Shown here: piece by piece, positions 9,840-22,200 of the stretch
Layout: each line of letters starts with the position of its first letter
Numbering within the stretch: the stretch's first letter is position 1
Origin: Closterium sp. Naga37s-1
Lineage: Eukaryota; Streptophyta; Zygnematophyceae; Desmidiales; Closteriaceae
Assembly (NCBI GenBank): GCA_947471745.1
Contig: CANJKZ010000010.1
Coordinates: forward strand, 1,583,501-1,647,500
Reading direction: 5' to 3'
DNA: 64,000 nt
Program-made: the position numbers and the translations under genes
The notes under the pieces: generated by a model
The model's database searches: none
What the model saw: the letters and a program-made list of their open reading frames with translations, nothing else
Told to the model about the DNA's origin: nothing

Positions 9840-12800
9840 ATGGTCAAAGAGATACTCCTCCAGCAAGTTCACGCCCTTGTCTTGCAGCGCTGATACCATG
9901 AACACCCTGCAAGTAGGGGAGGGGTGGGGTGGGGTGGGGTGACGATGGGTGAGGGCATGGACGGCAGTATGGGGCTGTAAATATACAGGGCATAAACATG
10001 GTGAAGGCACTGCTAAAATCTACCAGAATCGAATACAGGGTGGTTCAGCACTGCTATGCACTCAGCCTGGACCGTCAACCTTCGACCCTCATACGTCTCA
10101 AACGGCCACTCTTACACCACCCTCAACCCACCATTCCCCCACTCCACCACCTCCCCCCATGCACCCAGCTCCCCCACCCCACCCAATCCCCTCCCACCTC
10201 TCCCCCCAACTCCCCCCACCTCTTAATGGAGTGGATTGAGCTGAGCTCCTGTGCGAGCGGCAGCAGTAGACGCTTGTCCTTCACCAGGTCCACCTTGTTT
10301 AGCACCGCTACGCGCTGCTGCCCCTCCCTCCGCTCCGCCCCCACCACCCCCACCATCCTCCGCACCCGCGGGTCCGGCCTGCAGGGGCGGAGTATGGTGG
10401 GAAGGGATGGGGTTGTATGGGATGGGTTTGTGGGATGGAGTGAATTAGTGAGATGATTGGTTTGGATTGAGATGGGGTGGAAACAAAAGAAACATTATGG
10501 GATAAGGTGGTACCCTCTCTTTTCCAGGAGCAAGTGGGGGAAGTCTTGGTCCTGGACAAGAGGGAAGGACCGTGAGCGAGGAAGCAGGGGAGAACAAGAG
10601 CAACGAAGACTGGGGGATGACAGACAAACAAAGCCCCATGGCCAATGCTTCAGGTACAGCCCTTCTCACCACACCCTACCACCACAAGCACCTCGTACCT
10701 CCTGATGCGCCAGTCGGCATCAATGACCAGCGCCACCACATGGCAATGCAGGGCAGCAGACAAGGCAAGCAGCGACCCCTGGCGCTGCGATGCTGACAGG
10801 GGCTGCGATGGTAGCGCCACCGTCAGCCCTGGCGTATCGTGAAACACCTGGGGGTCGGGAAGAAGGGGAGAGGGAGGGGGTTAGCGGGGGAAGGAAGGGA
10901 GGAGGCTGAAGAGGAGGGACCCCTGCGTGGGTTGCGCTCACCAGTTTTTCAGGCCTCAGGCGCATCAACCGTCAAAGCTCACTAGTTGTGTGGGGCGTGC
11001 GCTCTGCTCACCAGCAGTGTTAAGGCGTGTGAAAACTCGAAGCTCACCAGCAGTGTTAAGGCGTGTGAAAACTCGAAGCTCACCAGCTGCGTGGGCCCGG
11101 TGGTGCGGATGCCCACCTCCTCCCTCTGTGTCGTGTTGGCCTTGCGCGATACCGCTGATACCTTCACGCCCACCTGCACGCACGGCAAACACGTGAGGAG
11201 AAGGCAGGGCGGGGAGGGGAAAGGAGGTGAGTGAAAGGAGGAGATAGGAGGGAGGCAGATGTGACAGAAGAGGGAGTGGGAAGAGGGGGACAAGTGGATG
11301 AGAGGGAGATCCCAAATGTGAAGGAAGGAAGCGGTGAGGGGTTGAGACAGCAAAGAAGGAGTGCAATGTAGCGTACCAAAACTCGCAACTAACTAAACCC
11401 GCATCTGCTCTTTCTTACCCCCCTCCCCCACCTTACTACGCTTAAACGCTTCCCCTACCGCTTCCGCTCTTCCGGCCTTCCGATCAAAGTCCCTCCTTAC
11501 CCATTCCCCCCACTCCCACCCTCTCTCACTCTTTCCTCTTGCCCACCCTCCCTCCTCACCCCTTCCCTCCCACCCTTACCCCTCTCTCTCTCTCATTTCC
11601 CCCCACCAGTCTGTTCATCAGGGCGGACTTCCCCGCGTTGGGCGCGCCCACCAGCGCCACGCGCGCAAACCGCTGCTTCTCCACCGCCACCTGCCCCTCC
11701 GCCTCCGCCTGTCCCCCGCCCGCCTCCCCCAACCAGTCCCCCAAACCCCTGAACCCCGGCCGCCACCCCCTCTTGCGGAAACTCCTCCGCCACTCCTCTT
11801 CCTCCTCGTCGTCTCCCCCCACCTCCCCGCGCCCTTCCCCGCGCATCTCCTTCCCTCTCCTCCCGCGTTCCCTCACTCCCCCATCCTCTCCTCCCGCGTT
11901 CCCGCTCTCCCCCACATCGTCCCCCGCCCAGTGCCGTTTCCCGCGGCTCATCCCCGCGAAGAACCGCCCGCTGAGAATCGCGTCCGCGATCTGCTTCGCG
12001 TTGCGCAGATCCTCCTTTGACGCCACACTGTACCTGCTCATGTCGTCGTCATCGTCATCGTTATTGGCCTCCGCGTTACTAACACCCTCCGCGGTAATTA
12101 CAGCCTCATTGGTACGACTACCCTGCTCGATGTTGCCAAGGCTTCCCTCTCTTGATCGTCCTTCTTCCGCCGTCCCTCCCCCTGCCGCCCCCTCGCCGCC
12201 TGCCTCCTTCCGCACCCGAACCCGTCGCTGTCTCGTCCGCATTTCCTGCTTCTCCCCGTCCGCTAAATCCAACCCTCCCCGCGCCTCAACATTCCGATCC
12301 TCTTCCCGAACCTCATCCCAAACGCTTCCCCGTCCCTCCTCCCTTCCGTCATTAGAATTCCCTCTTCTTTCCGCCTCCTCCTCCTCTACTTCCGTCGCGC
12401 CATAACTCACACGCAAATCCCCCACACTCTCCTCTCCGCCAGCCGCTCTCTCGCCCGACGGTCCAGATCTCTCGCCGGCAACCGGCGGCTCCGATCCAGC
12501 GGCCGCGACGGCTCGAGAAGAGTGAAGAAGCCGGGAAAGCAGAGCGGACGAAGCGGAGAGCCCGGGTCCATGAACAAGCGGCGTGCGGCTGTTGTGGTAA
12601 TGATGATGACAGGTGCTAGGAGACGCACGCTGCGGTGAAGAGCGAGTGGCGACTAATCGGATCAGCACGGGGTTACGGTGACTACATAAATCGCAGGGAT
12701 GGTTACGGTGAGACGCGCTGAGGAACGATGAAGGTGGGGGAGGATGAGACGCGCTGGAATGACGGCGTGAAGGCGTATCTGCGAAAATGTTAGCGCGCGA

Positions 12801-12923
12801 TGAATCGGTGGCGTGCGACGATGCGAGAGGTGGAGCTGGCGAAAGTGAGAGATGTTCGCGAAGAGATGCGAGGCGGAGTCTTCCGCTGCGAGCGACGGCT
12901 ATTGCACGACGATGGATCGCCAT
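9840..12923 (-). CDS. ERA-like: ERA-type organellar GTPase, exons 1-5, 3' end not seen
   Basis: Era proteins bind small-subunit rRNA and assist ribosome assembly; plant and algal homologues act in plastids or mitochondria. Five exons keep phase exactly: 12923-11607, 11173-11084, 10847-10699, 10378-10220 and 9906-9840. G1 is LVGAPNAGKSALMNRL (end of exon 1), switch/G2 VSAVSRKANTT (exon 2), G3 FHDTPGL (exon 3), G4 AVLNKVDLV (exon 4), G5 FMVSALQDKG (exon 5). The N-terminal 400 residues begin with an Arg/Ser-rich basic stretch typical of a transit peptide, then a long acidic, low-complexity part unusual for Era. The C-terminal KH RNA-binding domain is not visible between 9839 and the GC-rich array, so the gene is 3'-truncated or continues beyond the repeats. 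Start chosen at MAIH because its duplicate at 7403 keeps the same start. Confidence 0.88.
11007..11086 (-). repeat. Tandem 36-bp duplication of the exon-2 splice donor
   Basis: Two exact 36-bp copies (11007-11042, 11043-11078) lie at the 5' edge of ERA intron 2, and the donor context CTG|GTGAGC recurs after each, giving three identical donors in a row (exon ends at 11084, 11048 and 11012). The added 12 codons per unit are open, so use of an inner donor would insert 12 or 24 residues after the switch region without shifting the frame. Confidence 0.85.
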
Positions 12924-13110
12924 CTATAGAAGGGACAGAGGAGTTTGCACGGGAGGAGGAGAGGGGGAGGGAGGTGCAGGGAAAAGGAGAAAGGTAAAAA
13001 GAATAGAGGGAGAGGGGGCGTGGTCAGCACACGAACAAGACCAATTACACGGGATTGAGGAAAGAGGCAGTGACCAATTACTAGTATCACTCGCTCCACC
13101 TTGGTAGTCG
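12924..13110 (-). promoter_or_regulatory. Possible ERA promoter region with paired CCAAT boxes
   Basis: Two GACCAATTAC motifs (about 13039 and 13071) lie about 32 bp apart, upstream of the ERA start. CCAAT boxes act in either orientation. No TATA box is evident. The wider flank is duplicated at 7920-8235. Functional status is inference. Confidence 0.3.
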
Positions 13111-13399
13111 AACATGGCAAACCAAAACGCCACTGAGGTGGCGGAGGAGGAGCATCTGAGTGAAGGTGCGGCGAAGATTCACTGGGCAACTTGGGTAGAA
13201 GGAGAAGAGGCGATGAGGATAGGTGATGAAACAAGGAATGAAAATATGGAAGGAATGACGTCGGGTGGAGCGGGCATGAATCGAACACGCAAGTATTGTG
13301 AGGGCGGGAGAGCAGAGCAGGGTGTTGGAAGAGGACGAAGGAGATACGTCTTGAGTGAGGTGAGGGGTGGATGATGATATGCACGTCCCACTCCCACAA

Positions 13400-13580
13400 A
13401 GGCCACCAAATTCGCCAATCTGCGCGGATCGGCAGTCGAAATCGTCAATCCGCGCGAATCCTTGGATAAAAATGTGGCCGATCCGCGCAGATCGACGGTC
13501 GGAATGTGCCAATCTGCGCGGATCGACGGTCAACATTGCCAATCGGCGGAAATCGGAGGGCTACAGTGTCGATCCGTATA
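13400..13580. repeat. Degenerate palindromic GATC/CGCG repeats
   Basis: Four to five variants of a ~40-bp unit containing AATCTGCGCGGATCGACGGTC. Some occur in the opposite sense (GATCCGCGCAGATCGACGGT near 13480), so adjacent units can pair as hairpins (GATCCGCGCAGAT against ATCTGCGCGGATC). Confidence 0.6.
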
Positions 13581-15283
13581 ACAGCGGCAATCTAAACGAG
13601 GACATGAAAAAGGCAGGATGTGTGATGGTGGGACTTGCAGCAATGCGAGGACGCACACTCATTTTTTTCTTGGCAATGTAGGCTGATTGAATACCCGAAT
13701 GGTGTTTCTTTGCCCGAATAAGAGCATGGAGGCGCGGAGCCTTATGAAGCTTAGAAGCGAGAGCAGAGGCCAGACGAGAAAGATATCATGAGGATAGTGC
13801 GGACAGATACTAGCCTAATCAGTGGTACTCGTGTCTTTGGTGCTTCCGTGAAGAGAGAGTGGGGATGTGTGTTCAGCCTCCATTCACGATATTGCCACTT
13901 GGGCCATTCAACGAGTGAACGAAAATGCTGGGCGTGAACCGGGGCAGTAACCATCTACTTTCCATATCCCGTCACAATAGCGAAAATTGATGTTTCCGAA
14001 ACGCGAACTTTGACGAAAAGCGGAGTGGTAACTGCGACTGGTGTGAAAGGCAATGCAGTCTCTGAACGGGTTGAAAATTGGAACACCCTCACTCGATTCA
14101 CACCCTCCCCCATTTACTTCACCACCCTGTACCCGATTTTCAGGTCGTTACTAAAGCTGAACATTTAGTCGCTAGGTCCTGTTCACAGCTAGATGTGCGC
14201 CAGCAAGCAGGAGTATCGCCGTCCATATTTGATAGCCATAAGTGTCGCCACGTGTAGTGGGATAACAAGCATCGTCAGTTCATCGAGCGCGTTCGACCAA
14301 ATTCGAAATAGTCCTGTCAAGGGCCCCTCTCGCTGTCTCCCGCATCACGCATTAGCTGTGAATTGCGCTGCCAGAATCTGCCGTTTAGTATATATTTGCC
14401 GTGCACCGTGCGAGATCGGGATGCAGGCGATCGACGTGGTGAGACGATCTGAAGGCCGAGAAGAGCGAAGAGGTCGAAGGAGTCCCAATACATGTCGCAC
14501 AACCATTGAAACTCCACTTGCTTACGATCGACTCTATGCGTTTATGTGCCCTATAGTGGCGGATTCAGCAACGGGATTGCTAGTCAGAGCATAGCAGCAG
14601 GCGGTCGATTTGACATCCCAAAAAAGGCGTGGTCGGGTGGGCATGGTTTTTTTAGGGTTCCGAAAGGTTACCTCTGTAATACTTACGGCTCAGTTACGAG
14701 AGAGTTCATTTGGCAATAGGCGCTTCGGGAATCTTACCCAAAGTTACCTTGTCAGCTTGGGCGCCAAATGCTCGCGCTCGTGATTGGCTGTCGTTTCATA
14801 GTTACGGAAGGGTAAGATTTCGCATCAGATTTGTCAAGCTCTCACTTTGACTAGATGGTTCGTTTATGTTTTCAATTCAGATTCGACATTTGTAAAGGGA
14901 CCATTGTAACAGAGCTTTTATAATTTTAAACTTTTGTGCTTTATGTCCACCTGTCATTTGCATTGTTATATACATAATTATGAATGCTGGTAGAAAGGAA
15001 AATTTATGCTTCACAAGGAGAATGTGTAGTGATCTTATATGTTAAAATATAATCAATCTGTGTTGGGGGGCTGAGAACAACAGTTTGCGTCATTTTTCAG
15101 AATGTTGTGTTTCCACTTTTATCTCAACAATTGTCTAGAGATGTTTTTGCGTGCATTTCAGATTGACGTGCTCCATATTCTTATTGGAGGTTCTGCATTT
15201 ACATCTACGATCTTACATCGAGTTCTTACATCTAGTCCTTACATAAATGTTAACTTGCCTGTCAGAATCTACGTTGGCCACCG
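13581..15283. other. No gene recognised
   Basis: Short frames only (up to 133 codons at 14193-14594) with no recognisable domain. 14640-15260 becomes A+T-rich. At 14598-14613 there is CAGGCGGTCGATTTGA, which recurs exactly at the segmental-duplication junction (46231-46246). Confidence 0.5.
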
Positions 15284-16500
15284 GCACCGGATGGAGCATT
15301 GGTGCGTCGTCGACCGCGCAGCGGCATCATCGGAGGCCGTCGTAAATGGTCTACGTCGAGCAAGTCGCTGACGAAGGGCACGCGACAACAGGGGAATAGT
15401 CGGCAGAGAAGCGGACAGGAGGGGAGCCGACTTCAAGGGAAGAGCTCGGCTACGGCTCGTCGAGTGACATTGTCGAAGTCGTTCGCAAAGCTAGCGACGA
15501 AAAAAGGGGAGCCGTCGACGCGGGAGCCGTGGAGCGACAGCTTATCGAGCGACGAGGTTGAAGTCACGGTTGACAAGTCGGCGGTGCGACATTCCACTCG
15601 CCCTAACGTCCGCCCGGCATTCGCCAACACGATTCTTGAAGGCGTGCATGCAGACGTTGCATTGCATAAGCTGGATCCCAACGTACACGCCAATACTGAA
15701 CGACGTTGGGACATCTCAACGATGACCGTCAAGGAGGCGCGGGCAAGCTGGAAGGGCAAGGCATTGAAAATGGCAATGGACAAGGAGATACAAAGTCCCC
15801 TCGCCAACGGCACACAAAAGCGATTGCCTCGACCACGCGGCGTCAACGTCATGGATAACCGCTGGGAGCTTACGGCGAAGTACCATATCGACGACACGGT
15901 CACCACGGGAAGGCGCGTCTGGTGGTGAAAGGGTTTACCTAGCTCTGCGGTGGCATCCACGACGTGACGTATGCACCGGTCAGTAGCTATGCCATGCTCA
16001 AGATTTTCCTCTCTATCATCGTTGTCTTTGAATTGCACATGATGCAGCTCGACATGAAGAACGCCTTCCCACAGAGCAAGCTGGACTGCATTCTCTGTGC
16101 GGACCAGTTGTTCTACTACACCCATTGTACGCGCAACCTTTTGAAAAGCTTATACGGACTCTTGCAGAGCTTGTTGCCATGGTCTTCGTCGGTGAACGCC
16201 GTGTTGACCGGCGTCCACTGTAGCAAGAGCCCGATCGACGAAGCCTTCTACTTTAAGGTCGGTGACGACTAAGACGCATGTTGGGTGCTCGTCTACGTCT
16301 ACGACCTTCAAGCCGTTAACATCAGAGCCGTAATGCTAAAGGAGTTGTGCAAGCTGCTGCAGAGCATCGTTGTGCTGTGCGAGATCAGCCCGGTGGGCCT
16401 GGAGATAGAGCGCGACCAACCAGCACAGAAGCTGTGGCTCTACCAGTAGTCCTAAATCAACAAGGTGAACAGACGCTTCATCGACGAGGGGCGGTCTCTG
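15284..16500 (+). mobile_element. Old Ty1/copia pol relic
   Basis: Fossil of a copia element different from the younger copia family in this window. Parts recognisable: the segment just before and within the reverse transcriptase (KEARASWKGKALKMAMDKEI, YAPVSSYAMLKIFLSI, MMQLDMKNAFPQSKLD) and a decayed form of the YVDD region near 16290. It is clearly broken with many changes, so it is probably old. Its right end is cut by the copia copy starting at 16501. No LTRs are recognised. Confidence 0.7.
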
Positions 16501-16622
16501 TGAAGAAAGAGGAATGAAATGACTAGGAATCATGTGGGTACAAGTAGGAAACCTAGAAGTGTTGTACCCTATAGTATCTACCCCACTATAGCCTAGTTAG
16601 ACTATAGCATATAAGTTTGACA
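16501..16622 (-). repeat. LTR of the truncated copia copy
   Basis: On the minus strand it begins TGTCAAACTTATATGC and ends TTCTTCA. It aligns with the 125-bp LTRs at 54077 and 60545 but is diverged. It abuts the old copia relic directly. Confidence 0.75.
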
Positions 16623-18410
16623 CACCCCCATAGGCAAAGTGGGGGAGAACAAGAGGTCACAAGACCAGTCAAGCAAAGAAATACAAGCTCAGGGTGGATC
16701 ACAACGTCACCATGCATTCTGAGCACAAGCACAAGGCCACAAGGCCGGTTCACATGCAGAGTTATATATACAAGGTGAACAAGCAGGGCAGTAATCTCAA
16801 CCTAGCAAGGGTAAGCATGCAGGTGCAGGTATATATAGATCACAGTACAAGCAAAGTCAAGAAGTGAGCAAGTAAGGCCAAGTAGGCACAAGACCTAGCA
16901 TAGTACAAAAGCGCTGATGATCACAAGGCTGAAGTGCCTTGGTAAAGATATCAGCAGTGTTGGCCCGAGTGGCCACGTAAGCAAGGCGCAGCTAACCACG
17001 CTGCTGCAGCTCACGAGCAAGGAAGTAGCGAAGAGCAATGTGCTTCGTTCTGTGCTCCCGACACAAGGCCAGCATGGCCTTTTTGTCTACGTACAGAACT
17101 GGAGGAGAACGAGGCGGCTCTCCCAGGTCAGTCAGCAGGTAGGTGAGCCAGCGTAACTCCTGTGCAGCCATGGCCCCTGCGTAGATCTCAGCCTCACAGC
17201 TGGAGCTGAGAACAGAGGACGAGCGGGTAGACCGCCACGAAACAGAGCCGGAACCAAGGCTGAAGGTGTAACCCTGTGACGACCGCTGCGTAGCCAAGTC
17301 GTCAACCCAACAAGCGTCTGCGTGACCAGTGAGGACCACTGGACTCCGCCCTCCAAGCACGAGCCCCATGCCCGACGTACTGCACAAGTAGCGCAACACC
17401 CTCTTCGCTGCAGCCATGTGCTCTGGTCGGTGTCTCCCAGGAGCAACATAGCGTGCCAAGATGCTAAGAGGGTATGCCAGGTCAGGTCGAGTGCAGGTCA
17501 TCAGGTACATGAGGCAGCCAACAAGCTCTGGGTACGGGCCACTCGGCTCTACGGACTCATCCAAAGGCAGAGCTGAGAGTGAGTGGCGAGTAGACAGAGG
17601 AGTGGCCTGAGGCGAGGAGTACGTGAAGTCGAAGCGCTGAAGGACCTGCTGCACCATGTGTGACTGAGTCAGGGTGATGGTGCGGCGTGCTCTGTCCCGG
17701 GTGATCTGCAAGCCAAGATAGCTGCGCAGTTCACCCAGGTCTGTGCACGTGTGTCTCTTCTGCAGCTCGGACTTCACGTGGGCGAGTCCAGCAGTGTCAG
17801 CAGTAGCAAAGACCAAGTCGTCGACGCACACGAGGATGTAGAACGGCGGCAAAGAGGTGTCGGTGCGTAGAAACAGCGACGGGTCAGCAGTAGAAGGAGT
17901 AAACCCAAGAGGCGCAAGCGTAGTTCTCAGTGTGTCGTGCCACTCACGGGGCGCCTAGCGGAGACCGTAGACTGGCCGCCGGAGGCTCCACTGGGTACCA
18001 GGAGGAAACAACCCAGTGAAGCCAGGTGGGCGGCGTAGCCAGATCTCCTCGTGCAGGCTGCCCTGTAGGAAGGCTGTGCTGAAGTCAAGAGAGTGAAGCT
18101 CGTAGTCGCGCTGAGCGGCTATGTGCAGCAGCACCCGAAGAGTGGTCATCTTCGGGGTGGGAGAGAAGGTCTGGAAGTAGTCAACTCCCTGTCGCTGACG
18201 GAAGCCTCGAGCCACGTAACGCGCCTTGAAGACAGGCGGAGAACCCGGCGGCCGCTTCACCCTGAAAATCCACATGCCACTGACGATGTTCGCCCCAGGT
18301 GGGGGAACCTCGTCGACGTAGGTGCCTGTGGACTTCCAGGATGCCATCTCTGCGTCCATGGCTGACTGCCACTGAGAGGAGTAGGGACCCTCTATCGCCT
18401 CTGCGTAAGA
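16501..18410 (-). mobile_element. Truncated Ty1/copia copy (3' half)
   Basis: Same family as the element at 54077-60669, reverse orientation. Parts seen, from right to left: reverse transcriptase (LHSLDFSTAFLQGSLHEEIW; YILVCVDDLVFA), RNase H (about 17400-16990), the A+T-rich 3' untranslated part, and one 122-bp LTR. It is partial and broken (a few breaks). The LTR differs noticeably from the 54-kb LTRs, so this is an older copy. The 5' portion stops at 18410, where a satellite monomer begins. Confidence 0.88.
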
Positions 18411-18442
18411 GCGGACAGAGTGAGAAGCGGAGTGAGAAACTC
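18411..18442. repeat. Two monomers of the 16-bp satellite at a copia breakpoint
   Basis: GCGGACAGAGTGAGAA (18411-18426) is exactly the monomer of the array at 23802-24807. A shortened second unit follows (GCGGAGTGAGAA). It begins where similarity to the copia element stops. Confidence 0.7.
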
Positions 18443-19250
18443 CCACAGCTTTTCCTACACCCCGCCCCCCCTTTCCTGCCACCTTCCACCCCCACCCCCT
18501 CCCCCCCTCCCTCTTCTCCCTTACCATTCCATCCCAGCAGGGTCGTGCAGGAACATAGATTCTTTTGCCGCCAAGTCAGAGAGAGCACTCGCGTGACTCG
18601 TCTGAGATGTTATCGACTGGCTGCCCACCGCCTCCCCCGACCACGCTCTTATTGTTGTGGTAGATAGTAGTTTCAAAATGATTGTGGCTGCATTAGTTTA
18701 CGTTATAAAGGGAATACCTTACACCCTGGATGTTGAAGTGTATCCCTGAATTCAAGTTCTGAGTTTAGGGCTTTCCCGGACGCTTAAAGGGTCGGAAAAT
18801 GCCACTTTCCGGAAATTTCATGGCTGAAATCCGGGGACCTCAGACTCTCAAGTGTTGGCCTGGAACCAATCAACTGCCCTGATGGTAACAACACATGTTG
18901 TGCTCAGTGCAAGTAAGAGAACAAGTGCGAGCTCGAAACTCAGATTCTGTAGTCAAGGCGGTGTTGCTGAATTCTTTGATTGAATTTCATTCACGTTAGA
19001 TTTGAGGGGGGTTAGAGAGACAGTACAATAGGTAAGCATAAAAGTTCATTAGCAACCACGTGCCGCACATTTAAGGGCAGAAATGCTCTACCAGGCATAC
19101 CTATTAAGCAGTTTCAATGTAGGTCGTGTGAAGGACGTTATGATATGCTCTGCCCTTACAAGGTTCTGTAGGTGAACTACCTTGTACGTACTATCGCGCC
19201 GACCTGTACCGAGCTTAAGGCTGAATGTTTCGTCGTCCACTCCTCGCTCC
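18443..19250. other. No gene recognised
   Basis: A C-rich tract at 18440-18530, then unremarkable sequence. Short frames only. Confidence 0.5.
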
Positions 19251-22200
19251 TCAAGCAATCTGACTTACGCCAATGGGTGCATCTCTTGTCGTCGTCCTTC
19301 CGTTGGCGCATTCACGTGAAATAGCATTATCAACTGCGCATACACCACCCGTGGCACCATTGCCCGTTTGTGAGCCCTGGTTTTTCATAGAGACATACGA
19401 GAACCAGGGTGTGCTGTGGAATTGAGGTGTAGCCCTAGCATAGTGGTCCTCGCACCCTTCTCGGCCAGGAAGGGCTACTGCCGTATGAACCTGCAAGTAC
19501 ATGGTGTTGGAAGAAAAGGGTGGATTACAGTCCAATACACGGCCATATGGGCATCTACTGCGTGGATGGGTGCGGAAACACGTAGGGTCCAGACATACAT
19601 GTATTTCGTCCACATTCCACCCAGCCCGGTTGAGCGCAGTTGCGAAAAAATCCATGCAATTGCCATGTGGGGATGTGGGGTGATGGCATGTGGGGTAGTG
19701 GGGTAGGAGCATGTTGGGAAGTGGGGTGCTGCATGGGGGGAAGTGGGGTGCTGCATGTGGGGAAGTGGGGTAGGAGCATGTCGGGAAGTGGGGTGCTGCA
19801 TGGGGGGAAGTGGGGTGCTGCATGTGGGGAAGTGGGGTGATGGCATGTGGGGAAGTGGGGTAGGAGCATGTCGGGAAGTGGGGTGCTGCATGGGGGGAAG
19901 TGGGGTGATGGCATGTGGGGAAGTGGGGTAGGAGCATGTGGGGAAGTGGGGTGCTGCATGGGGGGAAGTGGGGTGCTGCATGTGGGGAAGTGGGGTGATG
20001 GCATGTGGGGAAGTGGGGTAGGAGCATGTCGGGAAGTGGGGTGCTGCATGGGGGGAAGTGGGGTGATGGCATGTGGGGTAGTGGGGTAGGAGCATGTCGG
20101 GAAGTGGGGTGCTGCATGGGGGGAAGTGGGGTGCTGCATGTGGGGAAGTGGGGTAGGAGCATGTCGGGAAGTGGGGTGCAGCATGTGGGGAAGTGGGGTA
20201 GGAGCATGTGGGGAAGTGGGGTGATGGCATGTGGGGTAGTGGGGTAGGAGCATGTCGGGAAGTGGGGTGCTGCATGGGGGGAAGTGGGGTGCTGCATGTG
20301 GGGAAGTGGGGTGATGGCATGTGGGGAAGTGGGGTAGGAGCATGTCGGGAAGTGGGGTGCTGCATGGGGGGAAGTGGGGTGATGGCATGTGGGGTAGTGG
20401 GGTAGGAGCATGTCGGGAAGTGGGGTGCTGCATGGGGGGAAGTGGGGTGCTGCATGTGGGGAAGTGGGGTAGGAGCATGTGGGGAAGTGGGGTGCAGCAT
20501 GTGGGGAAGTGGGGTAGGAGCATGTGGGGAAGTGGGGTGTTGCATGTGGGGAAGTGGAGTGATGGCATGTGGGGAAGTGGGGTAGGAGCATGTGGGGAAG
20601 TGGGGTGCTGCATGGGGGGAAGTGGGGTGCTGCATGTGGGGAAGTGGGGTAGGAGCATGTGGGGAAGTGGGGTGCAGCATGTGGGGAAATGAGGTTCACA
20701 GCGTCTGTGCAGCAGTCTCTAAGGGATCGTGGAGGTGCACAAGCTCGGAGGAACTTGAGACTAAGCATGTAAGGCAAGCATGAGGTATAGGCAAGGGTGG
20801 AGGGATGCGATATCAAGACGGGGAGGGTGGAAAGAATATGGAGCGCGAAAATGTCAGTTGGAGTGGCTTTCGCACCTTCACAATTGCAGTTTGGCGTTTT
20901 GGCGTTTGTGAGAAAGCGCTTGGGAGATGGATCAGCGCCGAGCGGAGCGCAGTGGTGCGCATGATGGCGTCATCATAATTTCGATAATTAGAGGCACGGA
21001 AAGGTCGCTTGCAGGTAGGAGCATGGGCATGCTCCCAGGTGGCTGTAGAGTACTCCGAGGGAGCGCCGGATCTGCGTATTGCATCTGGAAAGTGCACCAA
21101 TTGATGCACTTTCACCAGTAACCAGCCGTGACCCGTACGTGGCAGATTCGTCCTCAGAACTCGGATGAGCCTGGTAAGTTCAGGTACGAAAAGCCCAATA
21201 TTAGTGTAACGAACGCAGTGTAATTGCTATCCAAGGCGTAGTGCTGTCTTCAAAATGTGGGGGTAAAAGGTGGAAGGGGGGGGCGTGGGGAGTGCTGCTT
21301 ACGAGTTGTGGGCTTACTCTTTTGTGTCGACCAGGTATTGCCGAAGCATGGCTTCAGTGTATCGGGTAGCACAGAAGTATTGGTCGTACCACTTTACAAA
21401 GGTCCGCAAAACGGCCATCTTCACTGGAGCTATGCGCATGTTTTCCAAAATCAAGAGTATTACCTGAGCAAACACGTAAAGACGGGGTAAATCCACGGGA
21501 GTCATTGAGCCATGGTCGGGTCAAAGCTCAGGGGACACGCCCTGTGTGGTGGCGAAATGCACAATTGGCATAGCTGTTACGATAAAAAAGACGAGACATC
21601 ATGTGCTAATTCGGTTACGAACTTTGATCATTCCCGCATGTTCGGCAGCGGAGAAGTTTGCACCAAGGTTGAAGTAGTTTCCGTCAGGAGGAAGTTTGAA
21701 ACCAGAGAACCGCTCGTCCGTGTTCATCACGCCATGCCGCCTGAATGGGCAGGGATAAGAAACACGCTCCTTCGAAATATACATATGAGGGAGATGAGGG
21801 GGTGAGAGCGAGGATGGCGGTCCTATCACGGTAGGGGCCGCATGGGTAGGCTTGTGGGGTGGGGAGGTGCAGCATTCAAGTAAAGCATTAGGGTGTACAA
21901 ACTTTAGGGGCAGTGTGGTGCAGCATGGGGGGGAAACGAGGTAATCACGTAGGGAAGTGGTGTGATGCGTGGGGGGAAAGCAGGGTATGCTTGGGGGAAA
22001 AGGAGGCGGGGCATGGGGGGAAAACAGGTTTGACACTTGGGCAAGAGATTGGCAGCATGGGGAGAAGGAGAGTAGGAATGTGAGTAACGGAGGTGCCGCT
22101 CGAGGGGAAACCAGAGTAGGCATGTGGGGAAGGGGAATGCAGCAAGAGGTTCAAATATGGTATGAGCAGCATGGGTGGGAGGTGGAGCCGTTGGGGAGAA

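Noticed and set aside
14193-14594. 133-codon frame as a gene
   Set aside because: No domain, no neighbours in the same frame, and the opposite strand is equally open over part of it.
19251-20816. Open frames of 367-521 codons (minus) rich in His, Pro, Cys and Thr
   Set aside because: They cross the 22/23-bp minisatellite in several frames at once because its monomer has no stop codon. Only the last part outside the array resembles transposase coding.
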